The notes beneath the pieces were generated by a model. The model saw only the letters and a list, made by a program, of their open reading frames with translations, ran no database searches and was not told the DNA's origin. From Pythium myriotylum (taxonomy: Eukaryota; Oomycota; Peronosporomycetes; Pythiales; Pythiaceae), in contig JALJCQ010000001.1 in the NCBI GenBank assembly GCA_023091665.1, positions 2,604,001-2,668,000 on the forward strand: DNA of 64,000 bases, written 5' to 3'. The translations under genes were made by a program, and so were the position numbers. Below are positions 41,942-53,629 of this stretch, one piece after another (within the stretch, counting starts at the first letter, position 1; each line of letters opens with the position of its first letter).

Positions 41942-43872
41942 CTAGGCGTTGCTCTGGTTCATGCGGAAGGGGTTCCGTAGCTGCTGGTCGATGAGCTGCT
42001 GGGCGTCGCTGATGAGCCGCTTGGCGTGTGGGTACTTCTTGCGGATCATTCCGTGGCCATCAACGTACGTGGCGCCATTGGCCGTGCGGTTTCGCGTCTC
42101 GGTCATGAGCGCGTGGAGCCCAAAGTAGAGCGCCTCGCAGTCGCATTGGCTCTCGCAGATGAGGATCAGCTCGATTTTTTCACCCGTGGCTTCGTTGTAG
42201 TTGATTACGACTGCGTGGTCGTACGTCGTCGACCGCCGCCGACCGAAGCCGGACTTGAGCAGTAGAGGAGACTCCACGACGAGCTTGGTAATGTCAATGA
42301 ACGCGAGCGCGTGTGACTTTTTCTTGGAGCTCCAGAGCAGCTGCGAGCCGATCGCGTCGATGCGGAAAAGACGCCACTGCGGCTGCTTGCGGCGTGATCG
42401 TAGCTTCTGGATGGGCACGCCCTTGTTCATGGTCACGAGGAAGTGGGCAAGGCGGTACTTGGAGTCACGGATCAGACCGATCTCCTCAAGCGAAAAGTAC
42501 TCCTCGACGTGCTGGAAGTTCTCGGCCGCATTCGGCACGGCCGATTCGGCCATCAGCAGAGCGTGCTCGTGACGCAGCAGGAACTTGCGGAACGCACGCT
42601 GGATCTTGATCACGGCGACGTGGCGGATCTGGTACTCACGCGCTGAGACATATTTGCGCACGAGTTCCATGCGGTGGTGGAGGAGCTGCTGCCGTTCGAT
42701 CGTGCTGAGGCGCTTCTCAAACTCAGGGTCCTGACGCAGAACGTACAGCCGCCGCTTGGCCGCTCGCCGGCGGCCGAGAAATCCGCGCACAATCTTCTGC
42801 ATCATGGTCGCAACTGTGGGCATATCGACGGCACTGCGGCCGTAAATTGATGGCGACTTCCGCGTGAGCACAGGACCGCCGCCGTAAACAAGAGAGAAGT
42901 ACTGCCACGAGTAGAAGTTGACGCAGCGGTAGTTTCGACCTAGTACGAGGCCTTCCTTCGACGTGAAGCCACCGCCTGGCACCGGCTCGAGCAAGTGGCC
43001 GTTGTCGATCCTCGCCGGTGGGTGGTGACCTTCCGTGACGAATCGCCGCCACATCTCGAGCCAACCGGTCGAGAGGATGTAAAAAAGGTTGTGACCCCCG
43101 CCGCCACCAGACGCACGCGCCAGGAATTCGATCGCCAATGCCTCTTCTTTCGCCCTTATGCGTGTGAAGTCGATGTCCAGGAACGCCATGATCTCGAGTG
43201 AGAAGAGGCCTCGGTTCGCGAGCATCGTGATCACGCGCAATAGATACTGCGTCAGGCTCTGCGCTCGCTCCGCAACCACTCGGAGCTTGAGCAACCAACT
43301 CTTCTCTGGCAGCTGCAGAGCGCGTGAGTAGCAAGATCAGACCAATAGTGGGCAACAACCAAGGGACGTACCGATGGAAGACACGGAAGTCGCCGTTGTA
43401 GCACGGCGTGGAGGGCTTCGAACTCGGAGTACCGCCGTCGCACGATGTGTTTGCGCAGGCAGTAGTGGACTGTGATGACATAGTTCGTGTAGGGTAGCTG
43501 CCACGTGCGCTGGGCCTGCTCCATCGTGGCGATGCACACGTCGAGCATGGCGCTCGCTCGCTCCACACTCGGCTCATCGCCCAGACGCGGCTCCTCCAGT
43601 GGACGCAGACGCGCGAGGATCGCGTCCGCCTTGTACTCGGTCTTCTCAAGCAGCGGCAGCGAGCGGAGAAAGCGGTAGGCGACCGCCTGTCGCTGGAACG
43701 CGTCGCCGTCGTCTTCGTTGTTGCTGCCTGTGTTGAGGTGGAACGCGTGCTGAAGACAAAGCGTGCGGAAGGTGGCGACGACGTGCTCGGCTGGCGAACC
43801 CACAGGGATCTGCAGCTCGTCGTAGGCTTTGGCGGCAGCGTTGCGTGCCGCGTGCACAGGAAGCACGCCCAT
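41942..43872 (-). CDS. Multidomain PX-DUSP-IQ-PH-like protein (2 exons)
   Basis: Exons 43872-43372 and 43312-41942 (1,872 nt, 623 residues), with a 59-nt intron (GTACGT...CTGCAG) in phase 0 inside the PX domain. Domains in order: an N-terminal helical segment reminiscent of a J-domain but without HPD (about 13-75); PX, phosphoinositide binding, with RRRYSEFEALH (about 125-215); DUSP-like, with IDNGHLL and YGGGPVLTRK (about 241-315); two IQ-type calmodulin sites, QKIVRGFLGRRR and IQRAFRKFLLR (about 340-418); and a C-terminal PH-like region (about 462-573). The likely role is a peripheral membrane scaffold responding to phosphoinositides and calcium-calmodulin. There is no catalytic domain. The start at MGVLPVHAA is the first ATG past the neighbouring gene. 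It lies 98 nt after the CapA-family gene stop, on the same strand. Confidence 0.8.
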
Positions 43873-43970
43873 ATGGATCCTTTGGGAAGCGCCGATAACG
43901 ACCTTTGAAGATCCAAGCTCCCATACTATATATCGAATTAGAGAGGGGAGCCAAAGCTGTACTACTGTAC

Positions 43971-45353
43971 CTACGGATACACGAGGATGGGGCCACCAGG
44001 GACTTGGTCGTCGTTGGCAACAACGCGAAGTCGGAGCCCACGGCCGTGGTCGCCGACATCCCAGCGCGAGTATTTGTTGATGGTGGCGGCCAGCGACGTG
44101 ACGACCCCGTGCTGGACCAGCACGCACTCGCGGCGTGGTCGCCACTGTGCGAGCGTCTCGCTTGTCACGCGCTTGAGTTGCAGGCGGTCGACTGTCGTTG
44201 GAATGAGCCGCAGACTCACGAGCGAGCCGTCTCGGTTTTCCACGTCCGCGACGAAGAGAGCACCGAGTGTATTGTACGCCTCGTCGCCTGGGTTCTCGAA
44301 TCCTTCGTAGTCATTGATGAGATCCCCGGCCCCGTAAATGATGAGCTTGCCGTCGAACACCTCAAGTCCGCGGATGTGATGTGACGAGTGGCCGTAGATG
44401 AGATCTACGCCAAGTTCGCGGATGACGCGATGTGCGAGTTGCTGTCTGCACCGCTGGAAATCAAGATCGCATCGCAGAGACGAGCGGTAGGCCCAGTTCG
44501 GCCCCCAGTGAATCGACAGCACGACGACGTCTTCATAAGGACGATGAGCTGGGTCATAACCATTGGTGCGAAGGGTTTCTGCGAGCAAGTCGAATGCTTG
44601 TTCGACACCATTCTCGGACGTGATTGAGGGGAGACAAATCATGCCCGACCGTCTTGCGGTAGCCGCCCATTCGTACGGCGTCCCCGATCCCACAGTGGCG
44701 GCCGCAATCACACTCACTCGCCGGCGCTGGAGATCTCCGCCACATAGATCAACCTTCGCTGCTCGTTGTGCCTCGGACAAATTCATTCCCACCCCGACGA
44801 CCTGTCCTTCACCGGGAAGCGCGGCGAATGCAGCAAAGGATTCACTCTCGAACGCGGCACGGCCAAAATCCATCGCGTGGTTGTTGGCAAACGAGATGAC
44901 GTACGGGATGGATGGCTTTGCCACATCTTCGCTGCCGTTTACCTTCCGATTGAATTTTGCATTCGCAAAACTGGAAAATATCGGTTCGATGTTCTTGGAG
45001 TGCATGTGGTAGTTGATGCCTTTGCGTGGAACATCCTTGTTTGTGATCGTCTCGGTCACAGCTGTCTCTAGGTTCAAGATACGGATATCTGGTGGAGGTT
45101 GGATCTCGAGATTACTCACGTAATCCCCCCACAAGTAGGATCCGTCCGCGTTAGAACGCCGCAGAAATTCGATCTCCTGTGTCTCCATCGGCAGAATGCG
45201 TCCTTGGTGCTTGCGATGCATCGCCATGAACAAGTAGTTGTCAGCTCGAGTAGAATCCACTAAAGCTTCTTCGTGTGGTGCCTGGTGAGGAAATGTTAAT
45301 TGCACAGCACGACCAAGCATAGTATCTCCACCATGGAGTAAGAAGCGGATCAT
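43971..45353 (-). CDS. CapA/PgsA-family metallophosphatase-like protein
   Basis: A single exon of 460 residues from ATG 45353 (the frame extends upstream only from a TTG). The family folds like calcineurin-type phosphoesterases. In bacteria it is linked to poly-gamma-glutamate and capsule synthesis; in eukaryotes its role is unclear. Metal-site landmarks are all present: HGGDTMLGR (7-15), NLET (94-97), FANNHAMDFG (155-164), IHWGPNW (281-287), GHSSHHIRG (321-329) and GDLIND (343-348). There is no signal peptide or membrane segment, so it is probably cytosolic. No intron. The family's patchy eukaryotic distribution suggests an old bacterial transfer (inference). Base use is like that of its neighbours, so any transfer is not recent. 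Confidence 0.88.
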   Translation of the reverse strand: MIRFLLHGGDTMLGRAVQLTFPHQAPHEEALVDSTRADNYLFMAMHRKHQGRILPMETQEIEFLRRSNADGSYLWGDYVSNLEIQPPPDIRILNLETAVTETITNKDVPRKGINYHMHSKNIEPIFSSFANAKFNRKVNGSEDVAKPSIPYVISFANNHAMDFGRAAFESESFAAFAALPGEGQVVGVGMNLSEAQRAAKVDLCGGDLQRRRVSVIAAATVGSGTPYEWAATARRSGMICLPSITSENGVEQAFDLLAETLRTNGYDPAHRPYEDVVVLSIHWGPNWAYRSSLRCDLDFQRCRQQLAHRVIRELGVDLIYGHSSHHIRGLEVFDGKLIIYGAGDLINDYEGFENPGDEAYNTLGALFVADVENRDGSLVSLRLIPTTVDRLQLKRVTSETLAQWRPRRECVLVQHGVVTSLAATINKYSRWDVGDHGRGLRLRVVANDDQVPGGPILVYP

Positions 45354-45458
45354 AGCAAGGCTTGGCTCAATGTAAATGTATAAATGTATATCACCTACAC
45401 GCAATGGGCAGTTGTTGTATGAGACGCGGGCACATCACGTCCCAGGTATCGTTCAAGT

Positions 45459-48400
45459 TCAATGTGCGTCCAGCATGGACGCTAGTTCCCCACCTTGGAT
45501 CTCCATCAGTTCCTTCGGAAAGCCAAATTCTGCGATGCGACCTTGCTTTAGAACCATGATTTTGTCGTAGTCAATGATCGTCTGCACACGATGCGCGATC
45601 GTTAACACCGTGGCGGACGAGAACTCGCGACGGATCGACGACTGGATCAGGGTGTCTGAAACATCAAGTCAGCATTAGTCACAGTCTCTACTACCTAGAT
45701 CAGCGCAATTCACCTGTGTTGTGGTCCATCGACGCTGTTGCTTCATCTAGACACAAGATCTTTGAGTTGCGCAAAATCGCCCGAGCCAGACATATCAACT
45801 GGCGCTCGCCAAGACTAAAGTTCTCTCCAGCTTCCAGGACCTCAGTATCCAACTGCGCCGGCAAGCGACTAATGAAGTCGTGCAAATGTGATTTCTTGAT
45901 AGCGCTCCACAAGGTTGCATCATCAATCATGCCGGTTGGATCTAGGTTGAAACGAATCGTCGACGCGAACAGCACGGGCTCCTGGGGAATGATCGCCATT
46001 CGTGACCGTAACTCAGACAGCTCAATTTGAGAGATGTCGACCCCGTCAATTGTAATGCGTCCAGCATGCGTGTTGACGAGACGGAAGAGTGTGAGCAACA
46101 AAGAACTTTTGCCTGCACCGGTGCGTCCACATATGCCAACCCTTTCGCCGCCCTCGATCGTGAATGAAACACCGCGCAACACGAGATCTCCACCTGGATG
46201 ATACTTGACCTCGACGTTGGTAAAGGAAATAAAACCACGCTCTGGCCAGAGGGGACGATCCCATAGATGGCGAGACTTGTACGAACCAGCGGTAAAAGGA
46301 GATTCATCTAGATCGACGAGCTCGACATCAACGTGGCAATATTCGTCGGTCCTCTCAATGCTGTTCATCGCATTTTCCATGTCAATGTTGTTTCGGACGA
46401 TCCAATTTAGGAGACCACTGATGCTTTGCGAGTAGCTGAGCAGAAGTCCCGCCATTGCACTCGACAAGACAGTATGCTGTCGACTCACGAAACATGCCAC
46501 ACCGAGAATGATCAGTGCTCCGAGACTCTCTAACCGGACCCCGAGCCACCGATTAATCAGATTCAGCGACAAGAAAGCTTTTGTGTTCTGGTTGATACGG
46601 TATGCTTGGTCTCGCAGCGTCTTCGACACCATTTGAAACGCACGAATTGTGACGAGACCGTTAAGAGTCTCCGTAAAGTGTGCGTATACCGGACTCTTTG
46701 TGACACTATCAAGGCGCTGAAGCTCACGACACGACTTTCGGTAGTACGACTGAACTGAGTAGTAGAGGCCGAATACTGGAAGCAGGACGACTAGAAGTAG
46801 CGGAACACTTGAAGTTTGGATCGTCAACATGCTTGCAAGGGATAGAAGCATCGTTGTAAACGAAATCACTGTTGCGTTCAGCTTCTGATCTGCTCGTGAG
46901 ACACGTGTCAGCCAGCATCTCCATCAAGTGAGTTGTCGAGTATGACCGTACCGATTGTGTTCATGTCGTTCGAAAATCGGTTCAGAACGCGTCCTACAGG
47001 CGTCGTATCGAAGAATCTCATCGTGCCTTTGATCACATGACGAAGAAGACGATGGTGAATTGACCTCGACGCACTGTATCCACAAGAAATTTAGCACACA
47101 GGCGCCAAGCTAGAGTCAATCCACCCCCCTACCTTAGTCCAGCAAGCCGGCTGCCGAGATCTCCCCAGAACGCCAGCGCAATCGTCGCAAAGGAGAGATA
47201 CGCATAAACGGATACATAGAATGAGAGCTGCGCAGCTGTGCTCGCAGGTGCGCTAGTCCAGCGTGTCAGCCACAAATCTGTCGACACCTGAGACACTTGG
47301 GCTGATATGAGTACGCACAGTGCCCCGAGGCACATTACTATGCCGCACGATTTAAAGTACGAGGTATAAACCTCGACTGAGACACTGCCTTCGGCTCGTG
47401 ACTCGTCTTCAATCAAGCGTTTGGTCGGCGAAATTTCCTGTGATGGATTCTCGGGTGTACCTCCAAGTTCCAAGGATCCTCTGCGCTTGGCTGCAGGATT
47501 AGTGTCGTGGCTGTCTTCCTCTGATTGCTTCCCTCCAAATGTCTCAAGCATCTTGGCAAGCGGGCAGTGCGGCTGTTTTTCAGTCAGTTCCTTGAACGTA
47601 CCCATTTGCACGACACGCATCTTGTCCATTACGATGATCCATTGAGCAGACTTGGCAAACTGGAGTGAGTGTGTCGCGAGAACACGCGTCTTTCCAGCCA
47701 ACAGAGCACCGGAGGACTCGCTGAAGCAACGCTTGAATATACTCTTTGAAACCTTCGCGTCGAGTGCCGAAAGAGCATCATCGAATACATAGATCTGTTG
47801 ATTTGGGGGATACGCCGCCCGAGCGATGGACACTCGCTGCTTCTGACCGCCACTCAAATTGATGCCATTCTCACCGAGCTCCGTTTGCAACCCATCAGGG
47901 AGCATGTCCAGATCTGATTGAAGCTCACATGAGTTGATAACTCGCCGCATCCGACCCAAGTCTCTCTCGCTACCAAAGAGGATGTTGTCTTCTATGGTTG
48001 CATTGACGAGGTATGGACTTTGTGATGCGTAAGAAACACGGTCCGTCGGCATCAGCACTTCACCTGAGACTGGCTTGAGTTCGTTTAGCAACGCTGCCAA
48101 CAGGGTGGACTTGCCACTCCCGACAGGCCCAACCACAAGAGTTAACTTGCCCTTCGGAATCGAGACGGTGACATCAGCAAGTGTGGTTTGCACGGGCAAG
48201 AGGTCCACCGATGCTTCCTTCAGCTTAGATACTGGGACATCTTCATTCCATCCAAATGTGGCGTCACAGATGGCATAGCCGTCCTTCGGAGAATCCACAG
48301 GAGATTGCTGGACAATACTTGTGGATTGCTCTTTCACGGCAAAATACTTGGCAAGGCGCTGAACGGAAACATGAGCCTGGAATGTCTGGGAAAAGATTTG

Positions 48401-49814
48401 TGGAAGGGTCATCAGTGGCAACCGGAAGATGCTGAACAGAGTGATCGACGTAAACGCAGCGTCGGCAGTGAGTGGAGTTGACTCAATCCACGAGTACACG
48501 GTAAAAGAAGCCAGTGATACGAGGATCGGTCCAGCTTGTAGGGCCACTTTGCTAAAAGCATTCCAGTACACCATGCGCTTCAGAAAACCGAGCTCTTCCT
48601 CGCGAATACCCTCTACCTGGCCAAGCATCTCAACTTCCCAAGCGTAAAACTTGATGATGCGAATGTGGCGGAGCACTTCGTTCAAAAACTTCAATCTTCT
48701 ATCTGTGCATCCGATCAGCTTCTTGGATAGTTTTGCGGCCTGGGACGACAGGAAAGCGCTGAGCGGAATGAGAATAACCATGACGGCCACACCGGCGAAT
48801 GCCGCGTAACCGAGGAAGCGAACAAGCAGGAGCATGCCAATGACTAACTGCAGAGGCGCTGCCCACGTGTAGTGGACTTTGCATCGAAAAACGATACATG
48901 AGTCAAACGCGGTCTGAAGTAAACGCGCACAGTACATACCGAAGTAGAAAAGGTCGAGAAGACGATTAGCATCTGTAGTAGCAAGGTTGAGGATGTGCCC
49001 TGAACCAAGCGTGCTCTTGGTCTGCGAGGAAAGCGCGAGCGCCTTCTCGTACACGACCATGGTCACCGCTGAACGCACGCGGATGGCCTCGCGGATCACG
49101 AGATGGTGGTGCTGCGTTCATGAGTCTGATGAGCAACAGCCATCTCCTCCCGACAACCAGTAAAACTTAATGTTCACCTGGTGGAGACACAACGACTGGC
49201 ACGTTGTCGATGCGAACAGTACAAAGCTGAGCACGTAGCCGTAGTAGCGTGGGTAGAACCACGCCGACGACGCATCCTCCACGTACTTGATCAATTCTAC
49301 CACCACATTTCCAGCCTCACTCCTCTTTCCAGCTAGCACTTAACGGGCAGCACCCCGCTTACCATTAATGCAAATCGGGCCAACAAACCCAAGCAAGTCG
49401 CCCGTGAGTTTGCACAGGCCCGCCAAGTACATATTGAAGCCGAACGCCTGCCCAGGAACCCATGAGAACACTCGCGAAAACTCTTCTCCATCTCAATCGC
49501 GAGGCACGACGCACCTGGCGGATCGCGCGCCAGAGCCCGAACGGGTTCGCGTCGCCCGGGCGAACATGCTCGCGCATGGCGACGCGCAGCTTCTGCGCCA
49601 CGACCTCGGCGTCGTCGGCCTCGCGCACGTTCCAGAGGTCGGCGAGTTGCAGCGGCGCCGCGGCCCCGCGCTTGAGCAGCGCGCCGAGCCATGCGAACGT
49701 GATCTTGGAGAAGACGCCCGCGCGCGCCTCCGGGTGCGAGTCATGCGCAGCCGACGCGCGCGGCAGCAGCAGCGGGCGCGTCTCGCCCGGCGACTCCATC
49801 GCTCGCCCACTCAT
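45459..49814 (-). CDS. ABC transporter, subfamily C (MRP type), full-size, 8 exons
   Basis: Exons 49814-49515, 49447-49363, 49296-49178, 49111-48940, 48876-47133, 47073-46952, 46889-45714 and 45655-45459 (3,915 nt, 1,304 residues). Introns are 58-67 nt, all GT-AG. An ABCC-style N terminus without TMD0 ([17 protein letters not shown]) is followed by TMD1, NBD1 (Walker [10 protein letters not shown] about 475, signature LSGGQKQR about 566, Walker [13 protein letters not shown]), TMD2, and NBD2 (GRTGAGKSS about 1102, degenerate signature FSLGERQ about 1203, [12 protein letters not shown]). ABCC pumps export glutathione and glucuronide conjugates and other anions across plasma or vacuolar membranes. 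The fourth intron (48877-48939) is 63 nt without a stop, so naive translation inserts 21 foreign residues. Removing it restores the conserved [14 protein letters not shown]. Confidence 0.93.
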
Positions 49815-52800
49815 GCGCCGGGGGGTTTCCCTTTCGGTCGACCGTTGAGCCCGGTTCGTAACATGGCTGCACTTCTGTTCGTGGGTACGTGTTCCGATTG
49901 GCTGAAATGACGGATAAGGATCTAGGATTGGAAGAAATCGGAAAAGAGGCGGCGGTGAGGTACGTGGCGTCTCCCGACGAGAGGATGGAAGGGAGGGACT
50001 GTGACAACAGAGCACAGGAGGCGGTCCTGGGATGAGGCGGCGGCGACGCACGCGTGCAGCGGCGATACATGTGGCCAGAGCACTCGGTCGCCAGCGCCGT
50101 CTGGGAGCACAGTCGGCGCGCGGATCTTCCAGCGTTCTCGACTCAGGACGTGTTGAGACCTTCGCGACTGAGGTTTCGTCCCACGTTCGAGACCTTCGAA
50201 AGGATGAGAAAGAGAGAGAAAAAAGATGACGCCGCGCCGGGATTCGTCGTCGCCCTGGCGCCAGACGCCATCTCCACGTGGTTTACGGCCCACGCCATTG
50301 AGGGCGCCCGCGACGGCAAGCGCTTATCCGTCCTGCATGGTAAGCCCCAGCAGACGTGGGCAACCCAGATCTACAGTATCCCTCGCGCCCACGAGCGCAA
50401 TGTTCAACCTCGCCGGACGGGGCGCACGCCAGCGCTCGCCAACTGATCCGCGCGAGCTGCTGAGGAGGTTGAAGGTTGAAGTCCGCCCTCCGCTCGGGTA
50501 GCAGCGCGGCTTTTCCCATGCGTCTGATTTGGCGCGAGCTTGGTGCCAGTGTCTCGCACGAGTCCCTCGTTGAAGTCGAGAAGACTCCAGTGCTTATTCT
50601 TTTTCGTCAAGAGTTCCAAACCCTGAGATCACGATCTGGCGACATGAATGGGAGGTCTCTCCACTGTACAGTACAGTACATTGACCGAGTCGCGGAATCT
50701 CCAGTCGCCGTATTTGCCTCGCCTCGGGCTTGCAAATTTTGAGATCTTCCATCTAGGGCCTTTCCATTCCAGGCGCAGCCCGTCTTCGATGGCGTGCCGG
50801 CTTCGGCTCGCGCGCCTCGTCCTCCGTTACCCACTCGGCCAGAGCTGACGGGGAACAATGGTGGGCGCCGAGGAAGCGCTCCCCACAAAAGTCTCGCACG
50901 GACGTTTGGTCGTGAGCTTGTTCCACCCTCGGGGGGGGCCGGGGAAAGAGAAGCGCCAGTGGCGACTGTCGTGGAAGTGCCGGGGCGCGTCGACACCCAC
51001 TACTATTACTGTACCAGGCAGCAATCCACAGTGGGCGTTCACGACCTCGGCGCGTCAAGAGGCTTCGCGCCCCCACCACGATCAAGCGACAGCGTCATCG
51101 AGACATTGCCGGGCCAGCGTCAATGTCTCGCTGGATCTGTCGGAAGAGACGGCGATGGCTGAGCAGGTCTTGAGCTGACGAGGGTTGTGAGGTTGTTTCC
51201 AACATGGCTGCCAAACAGACGGAGCGGATTGGTGCAAAATCGAATTAACGCCTGTGGATTGGTGAAAATCAGTCTCATCTCAGGTTTTTCTTTCCTTCTT
51301 CTCTTTGAAATCATCATCGTCGCATGGTGAGCCCCCCACACAGCAGCTCCGGTGTCAGTGCATGCTGTGTAGGTGTCATCTATTGTTGATACCGTAGGAG
51401 GGATTTTAGTAGGTAGAGCCTCTACAGTACCCGCAAGGCTACACTGTACCATTCGATGGGCGCCCAAGACGCCCATCAAGCACGTTTATTATTAATAGTC
51501 ACTCGCACATCGTCGCGTCGAACATGGCGGCGAGCCGGAGACCCACGGTCTCGGATGAACCCATTCGTCTGATCGGGCCGTGTCACTCCGCGTGGAGCCG
51601 ATCACCACGTGGCGCTCGTCGCTCCTCTGAGCCCAGAGTTGTGTTCGGCAGAACCTGCTGACGCGGGCGTGCACATGGCTACTCGTGCTCAAAGATCGCC
51701 ATGCGGAGCTCCTGCGGGAGCAAGGATCACGCGCTTCCACCGTGGATGAGATCTCCACGCAACTGGCTCGTCCGCTCGAATTTCGTTCGCCGCCGTCCCG
51801 ATGGTTACAAACCCGAGGCGACGACGCGCACCTCTTCACAAACGCACGCCCGTCTGCTTTTGCGGTGCATCGCGAACATCAAGGACTCGGAGCCCGAGGG
51901 CTCGTGCACCTGGGCTTGACCGACTGCAGGTGCTTCAACGACCCGGCGATCGTTCACCGCACGTACACTCCAGTTGTTCAAGCGAAAAGGAACACCACGC
52001 GCAAGGTCCTCCTCCATCAGCGTACGTCAGTCGCTGGAGACGAACCGCCGAGGCATGCGCCAGGAGATCTTGGGGCCCTCTGCTGCACCTCCTCGGGAGC
52101 GCAGCCTTTTGCAGTCGCGAGTGATGGTCGTCCTTTGCATTCTGCGTCAGTGGTGAGTCAAGAGAATGTTGGTCTCGTGGTGGCAGATGGCTCTTTTCTG
52201 GCAAACCCCTGTCCCAATTTGGTGCCGCGTCTAGAATGTGACGCCATGGCTGGCGCCATTGGGGGAATGTCGCTCGATGGTTAGGGTCTGGTCCGTCCGC
52301 ACTTGGGAACGAGCGAGTGGTGCTTGGGAACCCCGCAGGTCCCAACCGCCCCCGAGCGAGGGGAAGAGTCGGAGAACAGCGATTTGGTCTGCGGCACATT
52401 TTGTGTTGCGCTCGGCCGCTGTCGTGCCGTCGTGGGCTAGGGGGAGGACACGTGCCGAAGCGACTTATTGGAGGCGCACCTCAAGAGCGGCTGGTTTTCT
52501 GGATGGTAGACAAGTCGCGCGTCGCCTCGTCTGCTCGCGTGAGCAAAAAAACCAGAGCGCCGACCGCCGTCAAGGGCTGGGTGTGCGTGGCCGGTCGTAC
52601 CCCTGCTCCGCTCTGCCGCGGGACCACCAGGTGGTCGCGGCCGCCCACGGCTCTTGACTGGTTGGGTTCCGCGGTTTCTACTCGCGGCCCAATCTATCGC
52701 CTTGCCAGTCGGCCGTCAGTTCGAATCTTACCTTAGAAGGAAGGAACGGAAGAGGCGACGACGAGCGTTGCCTTGAGTCCGATCCCCACCGCCCCACCTC

Positions 52801-52936
52801 TGCGAGTGCACTGCTGCATTCGTGCATCCACCTCCGTCGTTCCCGTCCCCCCCCGGCCTTGCTCTTCTCGTCCGGACGCGTTCCGACCAAGTGGGAGTCC
52901 GCCTTGCCAACCGTTCGCGACATCTACGGGAGCTCG
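49815..52936. other. 3.1-kb gene-poor GC-rich region
   Basis: Upstream of the ABC transporter. Many overlapping frames arise from the high GC content. The longest, 51685-52284 plus (199 codons), lacks an ATG start and any domain. Codon choice does not favour one strand. Features seen are a small inverted repeat GATGGGCG/CGCCCATC near 51456-51478, a G/C-rich fold near 52617-52641, and a B-box-like GTTCGAATC at about 52713 without a full tRNA. I cannot support a gene here. Confidence 0.5.
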
Positions 52937-53629
52937 ATGGACACGCTGCGCATCCTCCACGACGCGCCTGACCCGATCAACATCCGGCCAAGCGCGACCA
53001 CGTCTCCGTGCATGGGACGCTCCAAGTCGACCTCGCACTTTTCGGACGACGAGTCTTCTCCGCGAGCCCGCAAATCCACCGGCTCGTTCGCCTCGCGCGA
53101 GAGCCTCGACTGGCAGCGCCACACTTTCGCCGCGCTGCCCTCGAGCCTCGTCGAGCTCGCGCGACGCAGCACCGAAGACATGCCCGGCAGCCAGTCGCTG
53201 CCGCCTCGCTCCGCGCCCTCGACCTCCTCGCGCACCGGCACCCACGTGCAGCACCTGCGGGTCTACGGCCTCAGCCCGAGCGACACCAACGGCAATGAAC
53301 TCGTGCGCGAACACGAGCTCTCCGGCAAGCCCTTTGTCCAAGTCAAGAACCCCGACCCGGCGACGGTCTGGTCACGAGGCAAGGCCGCCGGCATCGAGTG
53401 GTCAGTTCTCGACGACTCGGTCGAGACGGTCCACATCGAGCTGCTCGAGCTCGGCTCCTCGGCCACGACCGTGATCGCCAAGGACGCGCCGAACGACGGC
53501 GGCTTCCTCTATAGCAAGGTGCCGTGGGGCATGGCCATCGGCGACAAGTACCTCCTGCGCATCTCGGACGCCGCCGACCCGTCGCGGTACATGACGACGT
53601 GCTTCTTCGCCATCGACTCGACCCCGTGA
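52937..53629 (+). CDS. Protein with C-terminal Kre9/KNH-like (Ser-Thr-rich wall protein) domain
   Basis: A single exon of 230 residues from ATG 52937. The frame continues upstream to 52859 but without an ATG. The first about 135 residues are Ser/Pro/Arg-rich and probably disordered. From about 136 to the end is an Ig-like beta domain typical of the Kre9/KNH1 N-terminal family: a PATVWSRGKAAGIEW strand, VETVHIELLELG, APNDGGF, VPWGMAIGDKYLLRISD and a final CFFAID. In fungi this domain is found on wall beta-glucan proteins, and related proteins occur in oomycetes. No signal peptide is visible at this start, so either the protein is intracellular or an upstream exon is missing. Confidence 0.7.
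   Translation: MDTLRILHDAPDPINIRPSATTSPCMGRSKSTSHFSDDESSPRARKSTGSFASRESLDWQRHTFAALPSSLVELARRSTEDMPGSQSLPPRSAPSTSSRTGTHVQHLRVYGLSPSDTNGNELVREHELSGKPFVQVKNPDPATVWSRGKAAGIEWSVLDDSVETVHIELLELGSSATTVIAKDAPNDGGFLYSKVPWGMAIGDKYLLRISDAADPSRYMTTCFFAIDSTP

Noticed and set aside
42723..43916. 397-codon minus-strand frame overlapping the PX-DUSP gene
   Set aside because: A different frame on the same strand that crosses the real intron. Its sequence lacks the PX and DUSP motifs seen in the true frame.
51685..52284. 199-codon plus-strand open frame
   Set aside because: No ATG start, no recognisable domain, and overlapping open frames of similar length on both strands.
52678..52737. Possible tRNA gene (B-box-like CAGTTCGAATC)
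   Set aside because: The T-arm has a mismatch, and no matching acceptor, D-arm or anticodon stem of normal spacing could be drawn on either strand.
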